64,000 bases of DNA from Tubulanus polymorphus (taxonomy: Eukaryota > Nemertea > Palaeonemertea > Tubulaniformes > Tubulanidae), in contig NC_134028.1 in NCBI RefSeq assembly GCF_964204645.1, positions 21,364,153-21,428,152 of the forward strand. The letters run 5' to 3'. This document shows, one piece after another, positions 1 through 11,323 of this stretch. The notes beneath the pieces are model-generated. The model saw nothing but the letters and a program-made list of their open reading frames with translations. It did not search any database and was not told the DNA's origin. Each line of letters opens with the position of its first letter. Within the stretch, counting starts at the first letter, position 1. The translations under genes were made by a program, and so were the position numbers.

Positions 1-804
1 TTGAAATTGAAATTTACAATACACAAATTCGAATCGAATCCAAGTTATAATGTCAGTGGTAAAAATACCAGGGGAAAGGCCAAACATGGATAAGAGGGCT
101 TTTTTAGCTTTTTTTTAATCTCCGCGCGCTGTTTGTTACAATGTATTCTGCAGGTAACAGATTCGTATCAATTTCAGGGTAATCAACCTATACATTTTGT
201 CATGGATTTTGTTTGGTAGAATAATTTAACATTGAAAATTCGGATACATAGTATCTATTGTGTATTCATTCATCACATTCTGGTTTATGAAACATAACCT
301 CCTCTGTATGGAAGTCTCTGCAGTTGGGATCAATTTTATATGATACGTTGAATGAACTTTTGCACTTCTTTGTGTGAAGGATTGGCAGAAATCCATGAAA
401 GTTTGCCGTGAAATATGGCGGCCTTTCAGTTCCAATTAATGATCAAAATTTTGATTTGTGTTTTTGAAATCATTCACACGTTGCAAACGATCAATGATCG
501 TGGTGGTCAATGAGTACATGTCTTTTTATCTTCATTATATCAATTATATGAATACACAATTCATAATGATTTTTGCACTTTTACGATTTTGGCACATTTT
601 ATCCCCAGCAAACAAATGGATGTGCACGTAGAGAATTGGCGTCTGAATTCATTGACCGATTGACGGTTCGATTGAGCCAGCGTATACACTTCTACGATTG
701 AACCAAATCATTCACTTGGAAAAAATGATAATCATAATAACAACAATAATAATAATGATAATAATAATAATAACAATAACAATAACAATAACAATAACAA
801 TAAC

Positions 805-841
<37 letters not shown>

Positions 842-990
842 TTAATAATAATAATTTATTCATTCATTCATAAAGCGCATTTCTATTAAACGTAATAATA
901 ACTGCACTTTACATTTTAAGGAGATAAGAGGGCCAAGCAAATAGAACATTATTGTACAATTTCCTAAAATTTTTAGGAAATTGTACAATA
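1..990. other. Non-coding distal flank of G1 module
   Basis: No convincing gene is seen. Positions 250-480 are similar, inverted, to about 31,300-31,600 downstream of G2. The remainder holds an AAT-rich microsatellite and a perfect palindrome, both listed separately. Confidence 0.6.
724..862. repeat. AAT/AAC-type microsatellite
   Basis: Runs of aataat, aacaat and ataatg triplets and hexamers extend for about 135 bp. Translation of this stretch is only poly-Ile/Thr and is not a gene. Confidence 0.9.
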
Positions 991-992
991 AT
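948..992. repeat. Perfect 45-bp palindrome
   Basis: Two 22-base arms are exactly complementary around a single central T at position 970; the arms begin attattgtacaattt. It lies just beyond the stop codon of the LINE remnant on the minus strand and may be the LINE 3' end or a transcription-end hairpin. Confidence 0.85.
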
Positions 993-999
993 TTAGGTT

Positions 1000-1470
1000 T
1001 TTAGACGTGACTTAAAAAATGAGACGGTTGGACTTTCTCGAATTCCCTTTGGTTGTAGATTCCATGAAATTAGTGCCATGAAAGTAAAAGCATTACGTCC
1101 AGCAACACGACAGTAATTAGGTTTAACTAAAATTGTAGGAACATTGCTAGATCTAAGTGGTCGACTAGGAACATACTGAGTAAAAGGGCTTTGCAAATAC
1201 ACTGGAGCATTTCCATTAAGACATTAAAAAACAAGTAGTAAAACTTGAAAAATTGCCTCCTTCCGAGATGGGAAGCCAGTGTAGATCACGTAAAACAGGA
1301 GTAATACGATCATATTTTCTAATTCAAGTTATTTAACGTGCTTCATTGTTTTGGACAAGTTGCAGTTTTTTAATCTGGGATACAGATGTACCAGTCAGCT
1401 AAGAGTTTGAGTAGTCTCACCTGAAAACAACTAATGAATTAACAGCAGTTTTACAAGATTGGTCGTCCAA
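1000..1470 (-). mobile_element. 3' tail of a CR1/L2-like LINE reverse transcriptase (G1 module)
   Basis: The minus-strand translation at 993-1202 contains YVPSRPLRSSN, GRNAFTFMALISWN and FFKSRLKT. These match the usual C-terminal tail of CR1/L2/Jockey-type non-LTR polymerases. Further upstream, fragments of the thumb region are frameshifted. Related copies follow G2 (30,800-31,300) and G4 (39,090-39,570), so the insertion predates duplication of the GPCR module. Only the 3' end is present, as expected for 5'-truncated LINE insertion. Clade assignment is tentative. Confidence 0.7.
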
Positions 1471-1995
1471 AAGGTGACGGATTTTTTTCCTCACGTTTCA
1501 TCGGGCCAATGTTCAATAAATACCAAGCTAGATCTTTTGAAAGTTGAAATGTGTCTTATTTGACGTTTCAAATCGATCTTATGGCTTTGTTTTGTCAAAT
1601 GATATCTCCCACGGTGGAGGGAGAGATTACAGATAAAAGGTACAGACTCATCAGTGCTCGCCTCTCTCATGTCACCTGTACCAGGGGCGGATCGAGCATT
1701 TTGAAGGGTAGGCATACGAAAGCAACAGGATTGCAAAGCATTTTCTGCTCGGAAAAAAATAGGGGGGCGCACGCCTGGGTCCAACACTGTGCGCAATATC
1801 TATAATCGTGATCCTAATACACGACCGCGTTTATTTTACTGTGACTAGTTATGAGGGTATTGGACTATTACGGAATATGAGATATACACCGTGACTTGAA
1901 GGCGCTTTACGGTCAATATCACCCACTGTGACGTTACGTGTAGACCCTGTATAGCGCCATCTTTGCTTCGCACACTAATGTACATCGAGTCTAGT

Positions 1996-3021
1996 TCATC
2001 TTTGTGAGTATGTTGATCGACATTTGAACAGAATATTTTTTAACGATTTACGGAAGGAAGGACTAGCTAGAACAAAAATAATGAAATTACTAACCGAATC
2101 GATTCTATTGAGTAGATCTACCACGGGATCTGTAATTCCTTCAACTGGATATTTAATCTTTTTAAAACGCTTCAAACTGATCAGAATGTTGTTTATACCA
2201 CCGGGCAATTCAAACAATGCATGTAGACCTATGATACATAATGTCATTTTCATCGCTTGCGTCGAATTTTTGTCGCTAGTACTTGCAGCCACTTTCTTTT
2301 GACGCCTGCGTATTTGCATTGTTAATATCAGCGTTGCAACGGTGAACGCTGCGAGAAACGTTAACGGTGCCAACGAACTTAATGTAGAACCATAATACCG
2401 ACCGAAAGATACATTAACCCTTCCAAAAATTACTCTATAACCGGGTTTCCTGTACGGACACGTTCGTTTCGTCCATTTAAGTCCGAGGAAGAAGTATCTA
2501 TACATTTGACTACAAATTGAAAGTAACGTCAGCCCAATCACTACGACAAGACATCGCCTACGTGTGAACCATTTAAGGGCTTTAAAAGGAAACGCAACAT
2601 GAACGAGTCTGTCTAAACTCATTAGAACTATCGTCCAATTCCGATTCTGTAGAGCTATGCCCTTGGCGGTTACTGTACTAATCAGCATCAGTGGTTGCAT
2701 CGCAGCCGACATCCTGAATACATCGTATCCGAGTTGTATCATCGTTATCAGGTATCTTAGACCCCTATAGTTCAGATCGGTGACCAAAAATACACTATCG
2801 GCGACGCTGAGATACTTCAACAGAAACAAAGCTGAATTAAAACTTTGTGCTGACATGTGGTTCAAAACGACGACTGATAAAACATTAAGAATGATTCCTA
2901 TCACTGATGCAGGAATTCCTAAATAGACGTGCAGTGGAAATAAAGCGTATTGTGTTTTTGGTTTTATAGAACACAAAGAAATTCTCGAGGAGAACTGCGG
3001 CGTCGTCACATTTCCATCCAT
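1996..3021 (-). CDS. Rhodopsin-type (class A) orphan GPCR, copy G1
   Basis: This intronless frame of 341 aa encodes a seven-transmembrane receptor for the plasma membrane. The N-terminus carries an NVT glycosylation site at residue 4. TM1 holds the conserved Asn (GIILNVLSV, N46) and TM2 the conserved Asp (LSVADS, D75). The TM3 end has LDR (residues 136-138) in place of DRY, and TM7 ends SNFIIFVLASPSFR, a variant of NPxxY followed by the usual aromatic-basic pair. Cytoplasmic loop 3 is Arg/Lys-rich (RRRQKK). The overall plan recalls FMRFamide-like and other lineage-expanded invertebrate peptide or chemosensory receptors; the ligand cannot be told. The start is the ATG of MDGNVTTPQ, shared with G2. 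It is the only intact family member in this window on the minus strand. Confidence 0.9.
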   Translation of the reverse strand: MDGNVTTPQFSSRISLCSIKPKTQYALFPLHVYLGIPASVIGIILNVLSVVVLNHMSAQSFNSALFLLKYLSVADSVFLVTDLNYRGLRYLITMIQLGYDVFRMSAAMQPLMLISTVTAKGIALQNRNWTIVLMSLDRLVHVAFPFKALKWFTRRRCLVVVIGLTLLSICSQMYRYFFLGLKWTKRTCPYRKPGYRVIFGRVNVSFGRYYGSTLSSLAPLTFLAAFTVATLILTMQIRRRQKKVAASTSDKNSTQAMKMTLCIIGLHALFELPGGINNILISLKRFKKIKYPVEGITDPVVDLLNRIDSVSNFIIFVLASPSFRKSLKNILFKCRSTYSQR

Positions 3022-3230
3022 TCCTCTCTAGTGTTTGTGTACTATCATCCAATCTAATAGTCAGTGTTGAAGTGAGCGGAGTTTTCTTCGCGACAATACA
3101 CTACAATAACTGATGAAACTATTCACAAAGCTTCAATTTAGATTAACAAAGCTTTCATTGCATGTGCAAATTTCAATGCGCGATGCTCGTTAAACAAATT
3201 TCATTCTCATTGTACCGACGGAATCCTCGG

Positions 3231-5150
3231 CGCGACCATATCACCATTAAATCTTAATTTAATCTAGCGCTATGAAATATCTTTTGAAAGTTGATATGAA
3301 AGTCGAAAACGTTTATCCATTTAGGATTGTAACAACAGATTGAACAGAACAATAGGAGAGTGTAAAATTTCCCGTATATGCATATACGAAATATAGCCTA
3401 GGTTTACGTATATTCCCTTTGTGTAATAAGGACCAGCAGAACAAAAATCCCTCGGGTTACAATATTGTGCACATACTTTGCACGGTGAAATTCATTTGAG
3501 AACTCTGAGAATAGAAGCAAGCTATGAGACTTTGAATAAATAACAAGACCCACTATGAAATTAATGATAAAAAGAAAGAAATTCTAAAAATGCCGACATG
3601 GTTGCACTGAGTGCTTGTGTAGTGGTTGTTTTATTTTGCATTGGCGGATCTAGCCTAGGTTTCTGAGGACTGGCCCAGCTGTGGAAGGGAAGTTTGAATT
3701 TTTAGGGCTCTGAGATGCAATCCGAGTCAATTTTGGGCATCTAGTCCTTCCGCATCCACAAAAATGACATTTTGACATGAAGAAGAAAAAATCATTCATA
3801 GAAATAAAGAAGTTTACCCATTTTCGGTTATTTAAATTGGCCATTTTACATTACTTCCACCAGAACTTGATTATGGAAGAGAACTTCTAGCATCGTGACA
3901 TCCGCTCAAGCGGTAGTAGCGGAAAGCTGGATCCGCTTCTGTATTGTAGTAGAAATAATTGAACCTTTTGAACTGATGACTTTGTAAATAGCACAGATAT
4001 CAGTGATTAACTTACATCTTGTTACACCCTGGGGACGGTTTTAGACTGTTTATTGGACTGTAAGTGCTAGTTTCTAGATGGTTGTTAATTAATGGGGTGT
4101 CATGTCGGAATCTATCATGTGTTGAAGATTACAGTAACCCTAGCCCTACGAACATTAAACCTAACTTATGCAGGTCATGTTGAAATAATTTTGCTGTATA
4201 GAAATTAACAACTTATGGAAAACTCGCGACTAACTCAGTCTGATTACTACATAGATATTATATCTTCAGACTGAAGAGAAGAGCGCAGAAAAAGTAGTTC
4301 ATGTAGCGTAACCATTTATTTCAAATCTGGTACGAAGATGCCTAGGTTCGATTCCCGTACACGGCATTATTGGCAGTCGGATTAACCCCAAAAACGAACA
4401 TAGAATAGGAACTACGATTCATTTTTAAGTGATAAATACTTGAAGCAAGAATAGGTTGTATCTCCTTCACAATTCATTCGATCAGCCAGTAAAGTTTAAT
4501 GCGATCATAGACAGCCGTAAGTTCAAGAATTTCAAGTTCATTTATTGAAATTCATATAAAACATAATGATATTTGCAGTTACGGGATCTCGAAAACTTTA
4601 ATAAGGTATACTAAAATACTAGAAAAAAAGAATTTCTAAAGCGAGCACCTAGGATTGAAATATACATTAGACTATTTTACTGCGTATTTGTGCAGTTATA
4701 ACAGGTTGGATTGTTGCAAAAACGATTATCTGTGTAGAGGGAAATGAGATATGATTTTATTTTGTGTTTCAAGGTATGTTTATTCATTTGAAGTGAGACT
4801 TTGGAGGTGGAAAAGATTTGCCATATGTTCGATAGAGTGTTTTCAGTGGATTGAGTAATTCAGTGTAAGCAGTGAAGATAACGAATACGAGTGATCAACT
4901 TGATTATTACGACATGAGTTGAATTGTCATGAAAGGTTTTCAGCTGGGAAGAGAGAGAATTAGAGAAATATTTTAGGATGACATGAATTTTGTGGAGATT
5001 GTTGATTTGATATGATAAATTGCAACAGACTATTCATTTGATCGCTGATTAGATATTATCAATTAGAAAAGCTTTTGTATTTCAGATTGATCCCGTTGAT
5101 GACGTCAGCGTATGATGTCATCAGTATGATTAGGCATGCCTAGGTTGACC
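3231..5150. other. Intergenic, no gene recognised
   Basis: No open frame above about 65 codons here looks real on either strand. A T-loop-like GGTTCGATTCC occurs near 4,343 but no cloverleaf can be built around it. No tandem repeat or TIR element was recognised. Confidence 0.5.
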
Positions 5151-5159
5151 GAGAACGGT

Positions 5160-6040
5160 TCCGCATGAATGCTCATATCGTCAGTAGAACTATTGTATTG
5201 AAAGCCGTTACACGATAATCTATGAAGGACACACCGTTAGTATGGATCTACAGCGACAACTGAATACCCAGTACCAAAGAGACCCGCTGGATAACCCGGA
5301 TGTATGCATCATAATTTCTAACCTGAAAATGGAAACAGACGAAAGTCTCGAAACTATCTGTTCAAAAGTCATGCAAAAATTAATACAGCCGACCCCGAGG
5401 GTAATTAAGTGTGTGCGACTGAAGCCCCGAGTTGAGAGCGTACCACCCTTAGTGAAGTTAGCGTTGGAAAGTAAGGAGATAAAGATAATTGTCCTCGGTG
5501 CAAAAAATAAACTAAGAGATGACAAAGAATTCGGAAGTATCTGGCTCCGTTGCAGCAAATCTCATCTTGAGCGTTTACATGAGATAAACACTCGGGAATT
5601 ACTTGAAATGGTTCCAGGTGGGAAAACACTCAAACTGGCGAGCAATGGTTACTCGAAAAAAATTCCAATAAGTAAGTAAATCCAGCAGCCGCCCCGGCAA
5701 CAAACACGGGACGTAATCCTCGACAGAATAAGTCTGCCACCGATAACAGCCCAGTTGATGATGGACGAGATATGGGTACCGGCAGCGGAACAAAAAGAGA
5801 ACACATCCCCTCAGACGATTCAACGGGGGATATCACACCAACTAGGAGTGCAAAACAACTGCCTAAAAACAGAAGCAGGACATGGCAGATATACCAGAAG
5901 ATATTAAGGCTGGCTTTCAGTGACGCGCTGTCACAAACTCGAAACATCCTGAACATGGATACAGGTGTCGTCATCGCTTAGGAATGCCAGGCTTACATAA
6001 GGCTAAGCTTTGGTCAGTGCAATGTGAACGGTCGGGCGGA
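5160..6040 (+). mobile_element. 5' part of a non-LTR retrotransposon (ORF1 and start of endonuclease)
   Basis: The 145-codon frame at 5242-5679 has the pattern of LINE ORF1 proteins preceding an APE endonuclease: VIKCVRLKPR, PPLVKLALESKEIKIIVLGAKNKLR and WLRCSKSHLERLHEINTREL. Coding resemblance continues to 5981 in another frame. After a stop, FGQCNVNG near 6,010-6,040 looks like the first strand of an APE-type endonuclease. The copy then stops at the edge of the Polinton remnant, so reverse transcriptase is missing. Either the LINE was broken by the Polinton, or both were joined by a later deletion. Confidence 0.6.
5242..5679 (+). pseudogene. LINE ORF1-like protein (frame broken after residue 145)
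   Basis: The 145-aa product starts MDLQRQLNTQYQRD and contains a probable coiled-coil/RRM-like ORF1 core. LINE ORF1 proteins are nucleic-acid-binding partners of the reverse transcriptase. The frame ends at a TAA, but ORF1-like Arg/Lys/Ser/Thr-rich coding continues in another frame at 5772-5981, which suggests a frameshift. Function in this copy is unlikely. Confidence 0.55.
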
Positions 6041-6044
6041 TACT

Positions 6045-6445
6045 AACAGCGTAACTGAATGTTTATATTTATTGAATAAATTTGATACTTTAGATCTTAA
6101 ACATTGTTTCAATTTAATATTAAAATCTGTTCGGCATCTTTCTGTATAATATTCATTAAAATGTTCACGATTATTATCCCTCCATTCTCTCATATATTCT
6201 GTCATAAAATCTGGATGATTTTCTCTCCATTCCTTTTGATAATCTTGATTATTTACTCGATATTGTTTATTAATTTCTTTAACACAAATTCTACAAATAC
6301 TTCTTTTACCATCTTTCTGAGTTTTATGATTATAATAGTCTGTAAATGGCTTATTCAATTCACATTTTGAACATGTCTTATAGTAAATATCAACAACACC
6401 AGTGTTATTTGTAATATTAATAGTTTGTGATTGTTCTGACTCCAT
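6045..6445 (-). pseudogene. HNH endonuclease, N-terminal half (older element)
   Basis: The protein begins MESEQSQTINITNN and has a zinc-ribbon-like pair CSKC...CRIC, then tandem KxWRxNNRxxF-type repeats and KLKQCLRSKVSNLFNKYKHS. This is the N-terminal plan of HNH endonucleases of large DNA viruses and algae. The younger element's HNH protein (26,034-26,590) shares the LKQCLRS..LFN segment and continues into the HNH core. Here the frame leaves HNH homology near 6,050 and runs into unrelated flanking DNA to 6,014. The catalytic half is therefore missing. The start is preceded by a TATAATAA box directly before the ATG, as in other genes of this element. Confidence 0.7.
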
Positions 6446-6475
6446 TTATTATACATAATTTTTACTAAAAACTTT

Positions 6476-9400
6476 TAACATGTTAAAATCCTTTTAATAA
6501 TCTCATTTCTCTTCATCCCCTTTGAACTTTAAGTATTCATCTAAATTGCAACCATACGCAACTGTATGAATTCCGTCATCAAATATGTATCGTTTATCAT
6601 CAAATGGGTTTCAACTAACCCTTTCTATCTCTTCAATAAACATTTGATGGTCTTCAGATCTTAAACATTTCATCTTATTTCATCTTTTTCTAACTTTTTT
6701 ATTAAATATACAATTGATGTAATCTTTAAAATGAATATTTTTTTCAACAACGCTTTTTGTAATACCTTTCAATTTTTTAGATTCATGATTTTTAGTTTTA
6801 TAACTATACATTTTAGATAGAATTCCAATGAACTATATCATTTCTTCACCACATAATTCATCCTTAAACTTCCCAGGAACCTTTTTATTTTCGTAACTAA
6901 ACAATTCATGATTTTTAGAATAATTACTAAAGTCGAAATGATGTTTTAAAGTTTTTAAATCATCTGTTATATTATTAGTTTTTATCTTTAATATGTCGAT
7001 ATCAAAATATTAGATTTCTATATGCTTTTCTCCAAAATGAGGTTGTAATACGTTATAGTAAAATTCATACATTAATAATTTCGATATTTCTAAAACTGAT
7101 GCTCCAACATAAATTGGTTTATTAAATTTCATAGAAGTTCTCATTTTAACTGCAGCTAAATTGTCATCAAATATTAATGTTTGTAAATGTCTAATTCTTT
7201 TACCATTACTAACTAACTCAATATCATTTCTATTTCTAATACAAGTCTTACCATAGAATACATTATTCATTAGTTTGAAAAAATCTTTCTTGAAATCAGT
7301 TTTATCTTTAGTTCTCTGTTTGGTGTTAAAATCTATATATTTTTCGATCCATTTAGATTGACTAAATGAAATATATCTATGTACTTTTTTTAGAATCATT
7401 CCTTGATTCAAAAAAAATTTAAAATTCTATAATGTACTGCATAATTATATTTATCTTCCTGAGTCGCCATTAACTTTTCTGTATGAATATGATTTTCAGG
7501 TTTAATTCTTTTTTGATAATTTGATAATTCTTCATGTGTTATAGTTTTATGTTCGGGACAGTATGCTAGATTTCTAGATTCAAATTTAATATGTTCAGGA
7601 TATTCCAAGTCTACAACAAAAAAGTAACCAGTATCTGAATTATCTGCAATATCTAGAATTCTTTTCTTCCAATCAAATTTATCAACATTTTCGTGCTGTA
7701 AAATTCATTTTATTTAAAATTGATTTATTTTTTATTATCAGTTATTTGAAATACTCCATAAGGTTGTGGTTCCATCATTGACCAACCATATAGATTATTT
7801 GCATCTATATATAATAACTTATTTCCAGGATGATCATTTACATTGAAATATCTATCACCTAATACACCTGAAACACCTCCTCTTATAGATTTTTCAAATA
7901 ATAATAATTGGTTTATATATTTCTATTTCTAATAAATCCATTTTTATATCTGTAAATTTTAAACCACAGTCCCAAGTTAAACCTGGACTAGAATAACAGT
8001 GGTAAGGACGCGATATCAAAATATTTTATATTTACATCTTTAAACCGTTCAAATATATCAGTTGATAATAATACATCTGATTTTGAATATAAATCTACTA
8101 ATTGTCCATGATTTCTTATTTTGAAATGATTCCAAATATTCAATGTTCTATTATAAACTCCATCTTTAACATATTCCGATCTTAATTCATCATATAATTG
8201 TTCTTTTAATAATTCAGTTATGTTAAAATCATTATGATTCTTATAAAATGAATATAAAATGGAATTGCTCCTGCAATCTCATTAATTGAAAATCATCATT
8301 ATTTGGATAGTGTTGCTTTAATATTTCTAATTCATCGTCAACTAATGATTTTGATAAATTATCTAATGAACTACTTAAAAATCTATATGAATCTATAAAT
8401 CTTAGACATCCAAATTGGAAAGATATATAATTCTCAGATGTTTAAGCTAACATTTTGAATTAATAAGTTGGTATTTTAACAACATCTTTTGATCTATTTG
8501 AATTTAATCTTTCTATTTCATTATTGATTTCTTCTATTTTATGACATAGTTGCTTGATGAATAAATGTGCATCATATCCTGATGAATTATGAAATATAAC
8601 TGGAACAAAATTGGTTTTCTTAGCTTGTAACTTACAATTCTCATGTGCTGCACCTCTAAATTTACCATTCAAATGATCATGATCTCTTACTTTTTTATCA
8701 GATGAATAGAATACTTGATTACAATAATAACATTTATCTGCAAAATCAAATTCTTCTTTGTCTTGTTCTGTAATTATAATTTCTATATTTGTATCTAATA
8801 GTTTACTAAACTTCATTTCATATTCAATTAATAAGTCACAAAAATGATTGATAACATTTTCATTTCTATAATGATAATATTCACTTTTAATAAGTTCTGG
8901 ATAATCAGATTTTATATTTAATCCAAAAACTGAAGCACTTTGATGAATCTTTTTAATAGTATTTGTTTTTGGTGGTTCTTCTGAAAAATCATTTTCATTA
9001 GAATTTGATTTCTTTCTTTTATAATAGATTTTTTTTATCTTGATCAGTTAATTCTTTATCTAATGATTCAAAATCTCCATAGATTACAAATGGTACTTTA
9101 TTCTTGTAATCATATTTTTTTAATTCTAATATCTTATCTTTTTCATTTGGTTAAATTAATTTACAATAATAATGATTATCACATAATTGTTTATGATTTA
9201 ATAATGCACTTTCATTACTGAATTTAGTTATATATTTTCTACATAGATATATTTTACGAGTATAATCATTTTCTGATTTAAAAAATGAATCAATTTGTTT
9301 TATCCACATATAACGATTCTCATAATATAATATATCTATAACACCATTTGAATCATAATCTTTTAATAAATACAAAGGTTCTAATGCATAATGTTTAATA

Positions 9401-10522
9401 TCATTACCTTTTATTTGGTAATTTGATTAAATCAAATACATTTATTTTTAGATTATTATCTCTTTCTATTTTTGGAATATTTTTAATTCTAACATGATAA
9501 CTTTCTATCTTATAATTATTTTCAAATGGTATATAATTTGATTTTCTACAAATATTATCAGTTGCAGGATGTAGGGAACTAATAATTGACCATAAAAACA
9601 TATATTATCTTCATTTTCTACATTTATAACAGCATTATTTCTAAATGGTAGTTCAATATAACTTGATGCATTTATATTATCATCTTTATAATATGATAAA
9701 TTATTTTCATCAATTGGTTTCGATTAAGTTAATTTATTATATTTTGTATTGTACACATGTAACGTCATAAATATTATTTCATCAAATATTAAACCAGATC
9801 CTTCAAACTATTTCTCATCTAATCTACTTTTTATTTTATTAATTCATTTATCTAATCTATCATCTACATGTTGTTTTGAAATAATATGTTGTGAATGAGA
9901 ATTTATATTATATATTGGTTTATCTTCAGATTTCATAAATTTAACTTTAGCAGATATACTAATTTTAGGTTATTCCACGTCTGTAATTATTTTTATAATA
10001 TTTTTCATATTTTCCTAAATGCTTTTTATTTTCTTCTTATGATTTGCCTTTATAAAATTTAAACTCGATAGCAGCTGGTACAATATCACTTTTAAATGCT
10101 TCGGTTATATCCATATCTTTTTTAACAACTAATGAATTAATATAATTTCTAACATCATCCATGTATGGTCTTTTATTGTTTAATTTATTTTTTATTCTTT
10201 TAATCGTGCTTTGTTTCTTATCATTATCTTTGGCAAAATAATCTACACCTAAAATATCATTGTTAATATTTCTAATTTGATTCTTAGATTTTAAATGTTG
10301 TTCATAATATCTTTTGTTACTAAATGATTGATTACATGTATCACATTTATATATTTCTTTTTCATTCTTTAATTCTTCTAATTTAGTTTCTAATATATCA
10401 TCTTTATATTCTAATTTTAATTTATTTTCTAAGTGAGATTTAGTATCATTATGTCTTGCTTTTTGAGATCTATCTATATTAATTTTACATGTTGGACGGT
10501 AGTACTTATTGTTTGCTTCCAT
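6476..10522 (-). pseudogene. Protein-primed DNA polymerase B with N-terminal zinc fingers, decayed copy (older element)
   Basis: This copy is collinear with the younger element's polymerase on the opposite strand. The first 161 codons (10,522-10,037) are open. Unlike the younger copy, they keep the zinc-finger region in one frame with the polymerase N-terminus. Downstream, stops and frameshifts split the gene into fragments including 9,601-9,404, 9,375-9,151, 8,816-8,460 (exonuclease and endoVII-like zinc region), 7,608-7,408 and 7,411-7,010 (palm region with KLMNNVFYGKT). The decay shows the older element is not functional. The second Cys of the first finger is also changed (YYRPTC against YYCPTC). 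Confidence 0.85.
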
Positions 10523-10526
10523 TTAT

Positions 10527-10532
10527 TATATA
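10527..10532. repeat. Target-site duplication, left (TATATA)
   Basis: The six bases TATATA precede the terminal AGTAATAGGG and recur at 28,250-28,255 after the opposite end ...ATTACT. Six-base duplications are the rule for Polintons. The AT simplicity of the site lowers certainty slightly. Confidence 0.85.
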
Positions 10533-10885
10533 AGTAATAGGGATAATAGGCTTTCAGATCAAAGGTCGAACGGTCGAGCTCATTAAAAAACAAAAAACAT
10601 AAAAATAATAACAATTTCTACTTGAATTACTCGCAAAACTCATAAAAATGAACAATAATTCTCGCACACTCGAATTTATTTTTCATTTTCTACTCGCTAG
10701 AAGAAAGTGTGAGTAAAGTGTGAGTGAAATAATTCATAAATCATTGAATATTTATATGCGTTGGGTTCATTTTTATGAGTTTTGCGAGTAATTCAAGTAG
10801 AAATTGTTATTATTTTTATGTTTTTTGTTTTTTAATGAGCTCGATCATTAAACCTTTAACCCGAAAGCCTATTATCCCTATTACT
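10533..10885. repeat. Terminal palindrome J1 with hairpin T-arm
   Basis: Two 121-bp arms (10,533-10,653 and 10,765-10,885) are near-complementary around a 111-bp spacer; both outer tips read AGTAATAGGG. Just inside the outer arm, AATAATTC (10,654-10,661) pairs with GAATTTATT (10,672-10,680) around a 10-base loop CTCGCACACT-type motif. The spacer also has two direct copies of AGTGTGAGT. The arrangement could fold as a cruciform or T-shaped hairpin. It might act as replication origin, resolution site or integrase-binding end; this is inference. Confidence 0.85.
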
Positions 10886-10946
10886 CTTAAAATATTCACA
10901 TATATATGAATAACATTTAAATCATTGAACTTCTAAAATCAATTTT

Positions 10947-10967
10947 AATAAAAAATTTAGTATTAAA
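10947..10967 (+). promoter_or_regulatory. Class E box of the zinc-finger/PolB gene
   Basis: AATAAAAA begins 21 bases before the ATG, followed by an A/T-rich stretch ending TATTAAA at the start codon. The same arrangement precedes the PolB start of the older element and the genes at 15,021, 21,958, 28,623 (minus) and 6,445 (minus). Confidence 0.55.
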
Positions 10968-11294
10968 ATGGAAGCAAATAAATACTACTGCCCAACATGT
11001 AATATCGATATAGACAAGTCTCAAAAAGCAAGACACAATAAAACTATAACACATTTAGAGAATAAATTGAAACTAGAGTATAAGGATGATATATTAGAAA
11101 CTAAATTAGAAGAATTAAAGAATGAAAAAGAAACACATAAATGTGATACATGTAATCAATCATTCAGTGATAAAAGATATTATAAAGAACATTTAAAATC
11201 TAAAAGTCATATTAGAAATAAGAATAATGATATTTTAGGTGAAGATTATTTGATAATGATAACGATAAGAAACAGAAAACAATTAAAAGAATAA
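10968..11294 (+). pseudogene. N-terminal zinc-finger segment of the DNA polymerase gene, cut off by a frameshift
   Basis: The 108-aa frame begins MEANKYYCPTCNIDIDK and carries two C2H2-type fingers (CPTC...H and CDTCNQSF...HLKSKSH) separated by a Lys/Glu-rich helix. In the older element the same segment is fused in frame to the polymerase N-terminus. Here the frame leaves the homology near 11,250 and ends at 11,294. The downstream polymerase frame resumes homology before its first ATG at 11,324. A single-base loss in a T-run is the simplest reading. Zinc fingers here may guide DNA or terminal-protein binding, which is inference. Confidence 0.75.
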
Positions 11295-11323
11295 AAAATA
11301 AATTAAACAATAAAAGACCATAC

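Larger units (their letters stand above)
60..3230 (-). repeat. Inverted copy of GPCR module (G1 module)
   Basis: This block matches the reverse complement of about 29,070-31,720, covering the GPCR gene, its 3' flank, a LINE tail and distal sequence with the shared CCGCGCG motif. It differs by an extra AAT-rich stretch near 600-960. The two modules lie in opposite orientation on either side of the Polinton pair. Read by eye; boundaries are approximate. Confidence 0.75.
10533..11056 (+). repeat. Left terminal inverted repeat (TIR-L)
   Basis: This 524-bp segment is repeated inverted at 27,727-28,249. It consists of the 353-bp terminal palindrome, about 80 bp of leader, and the first 30 or so codons of the zinc-finger/polymerase gene, ending at ACACATTT. 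The TIR therefore reaches into a coding region, and the right TIR carries an orphan copy of that gene start. Confidence 0.95.

Noticed and set aside
698-889. Open frame of Ile/Thr/Asn over the AAT repeat.
   Set aside because: It is a translated microsatellite.
4330-4370. T-loop-like GGTTCGATTCC suggesting a tRNA gene or tRNA-derived SINE.
   Set aside because: No acceptor, D or anticodon stem can be formed around it and no A box is convincing.
10533-10551. Terminal TAGGGATAA resembles the first half of the I-SceI homing site.
   Set aside because: Only about the first nine bases match and the rest differ; a match of this size in AT-rich DNA is not meaningful.
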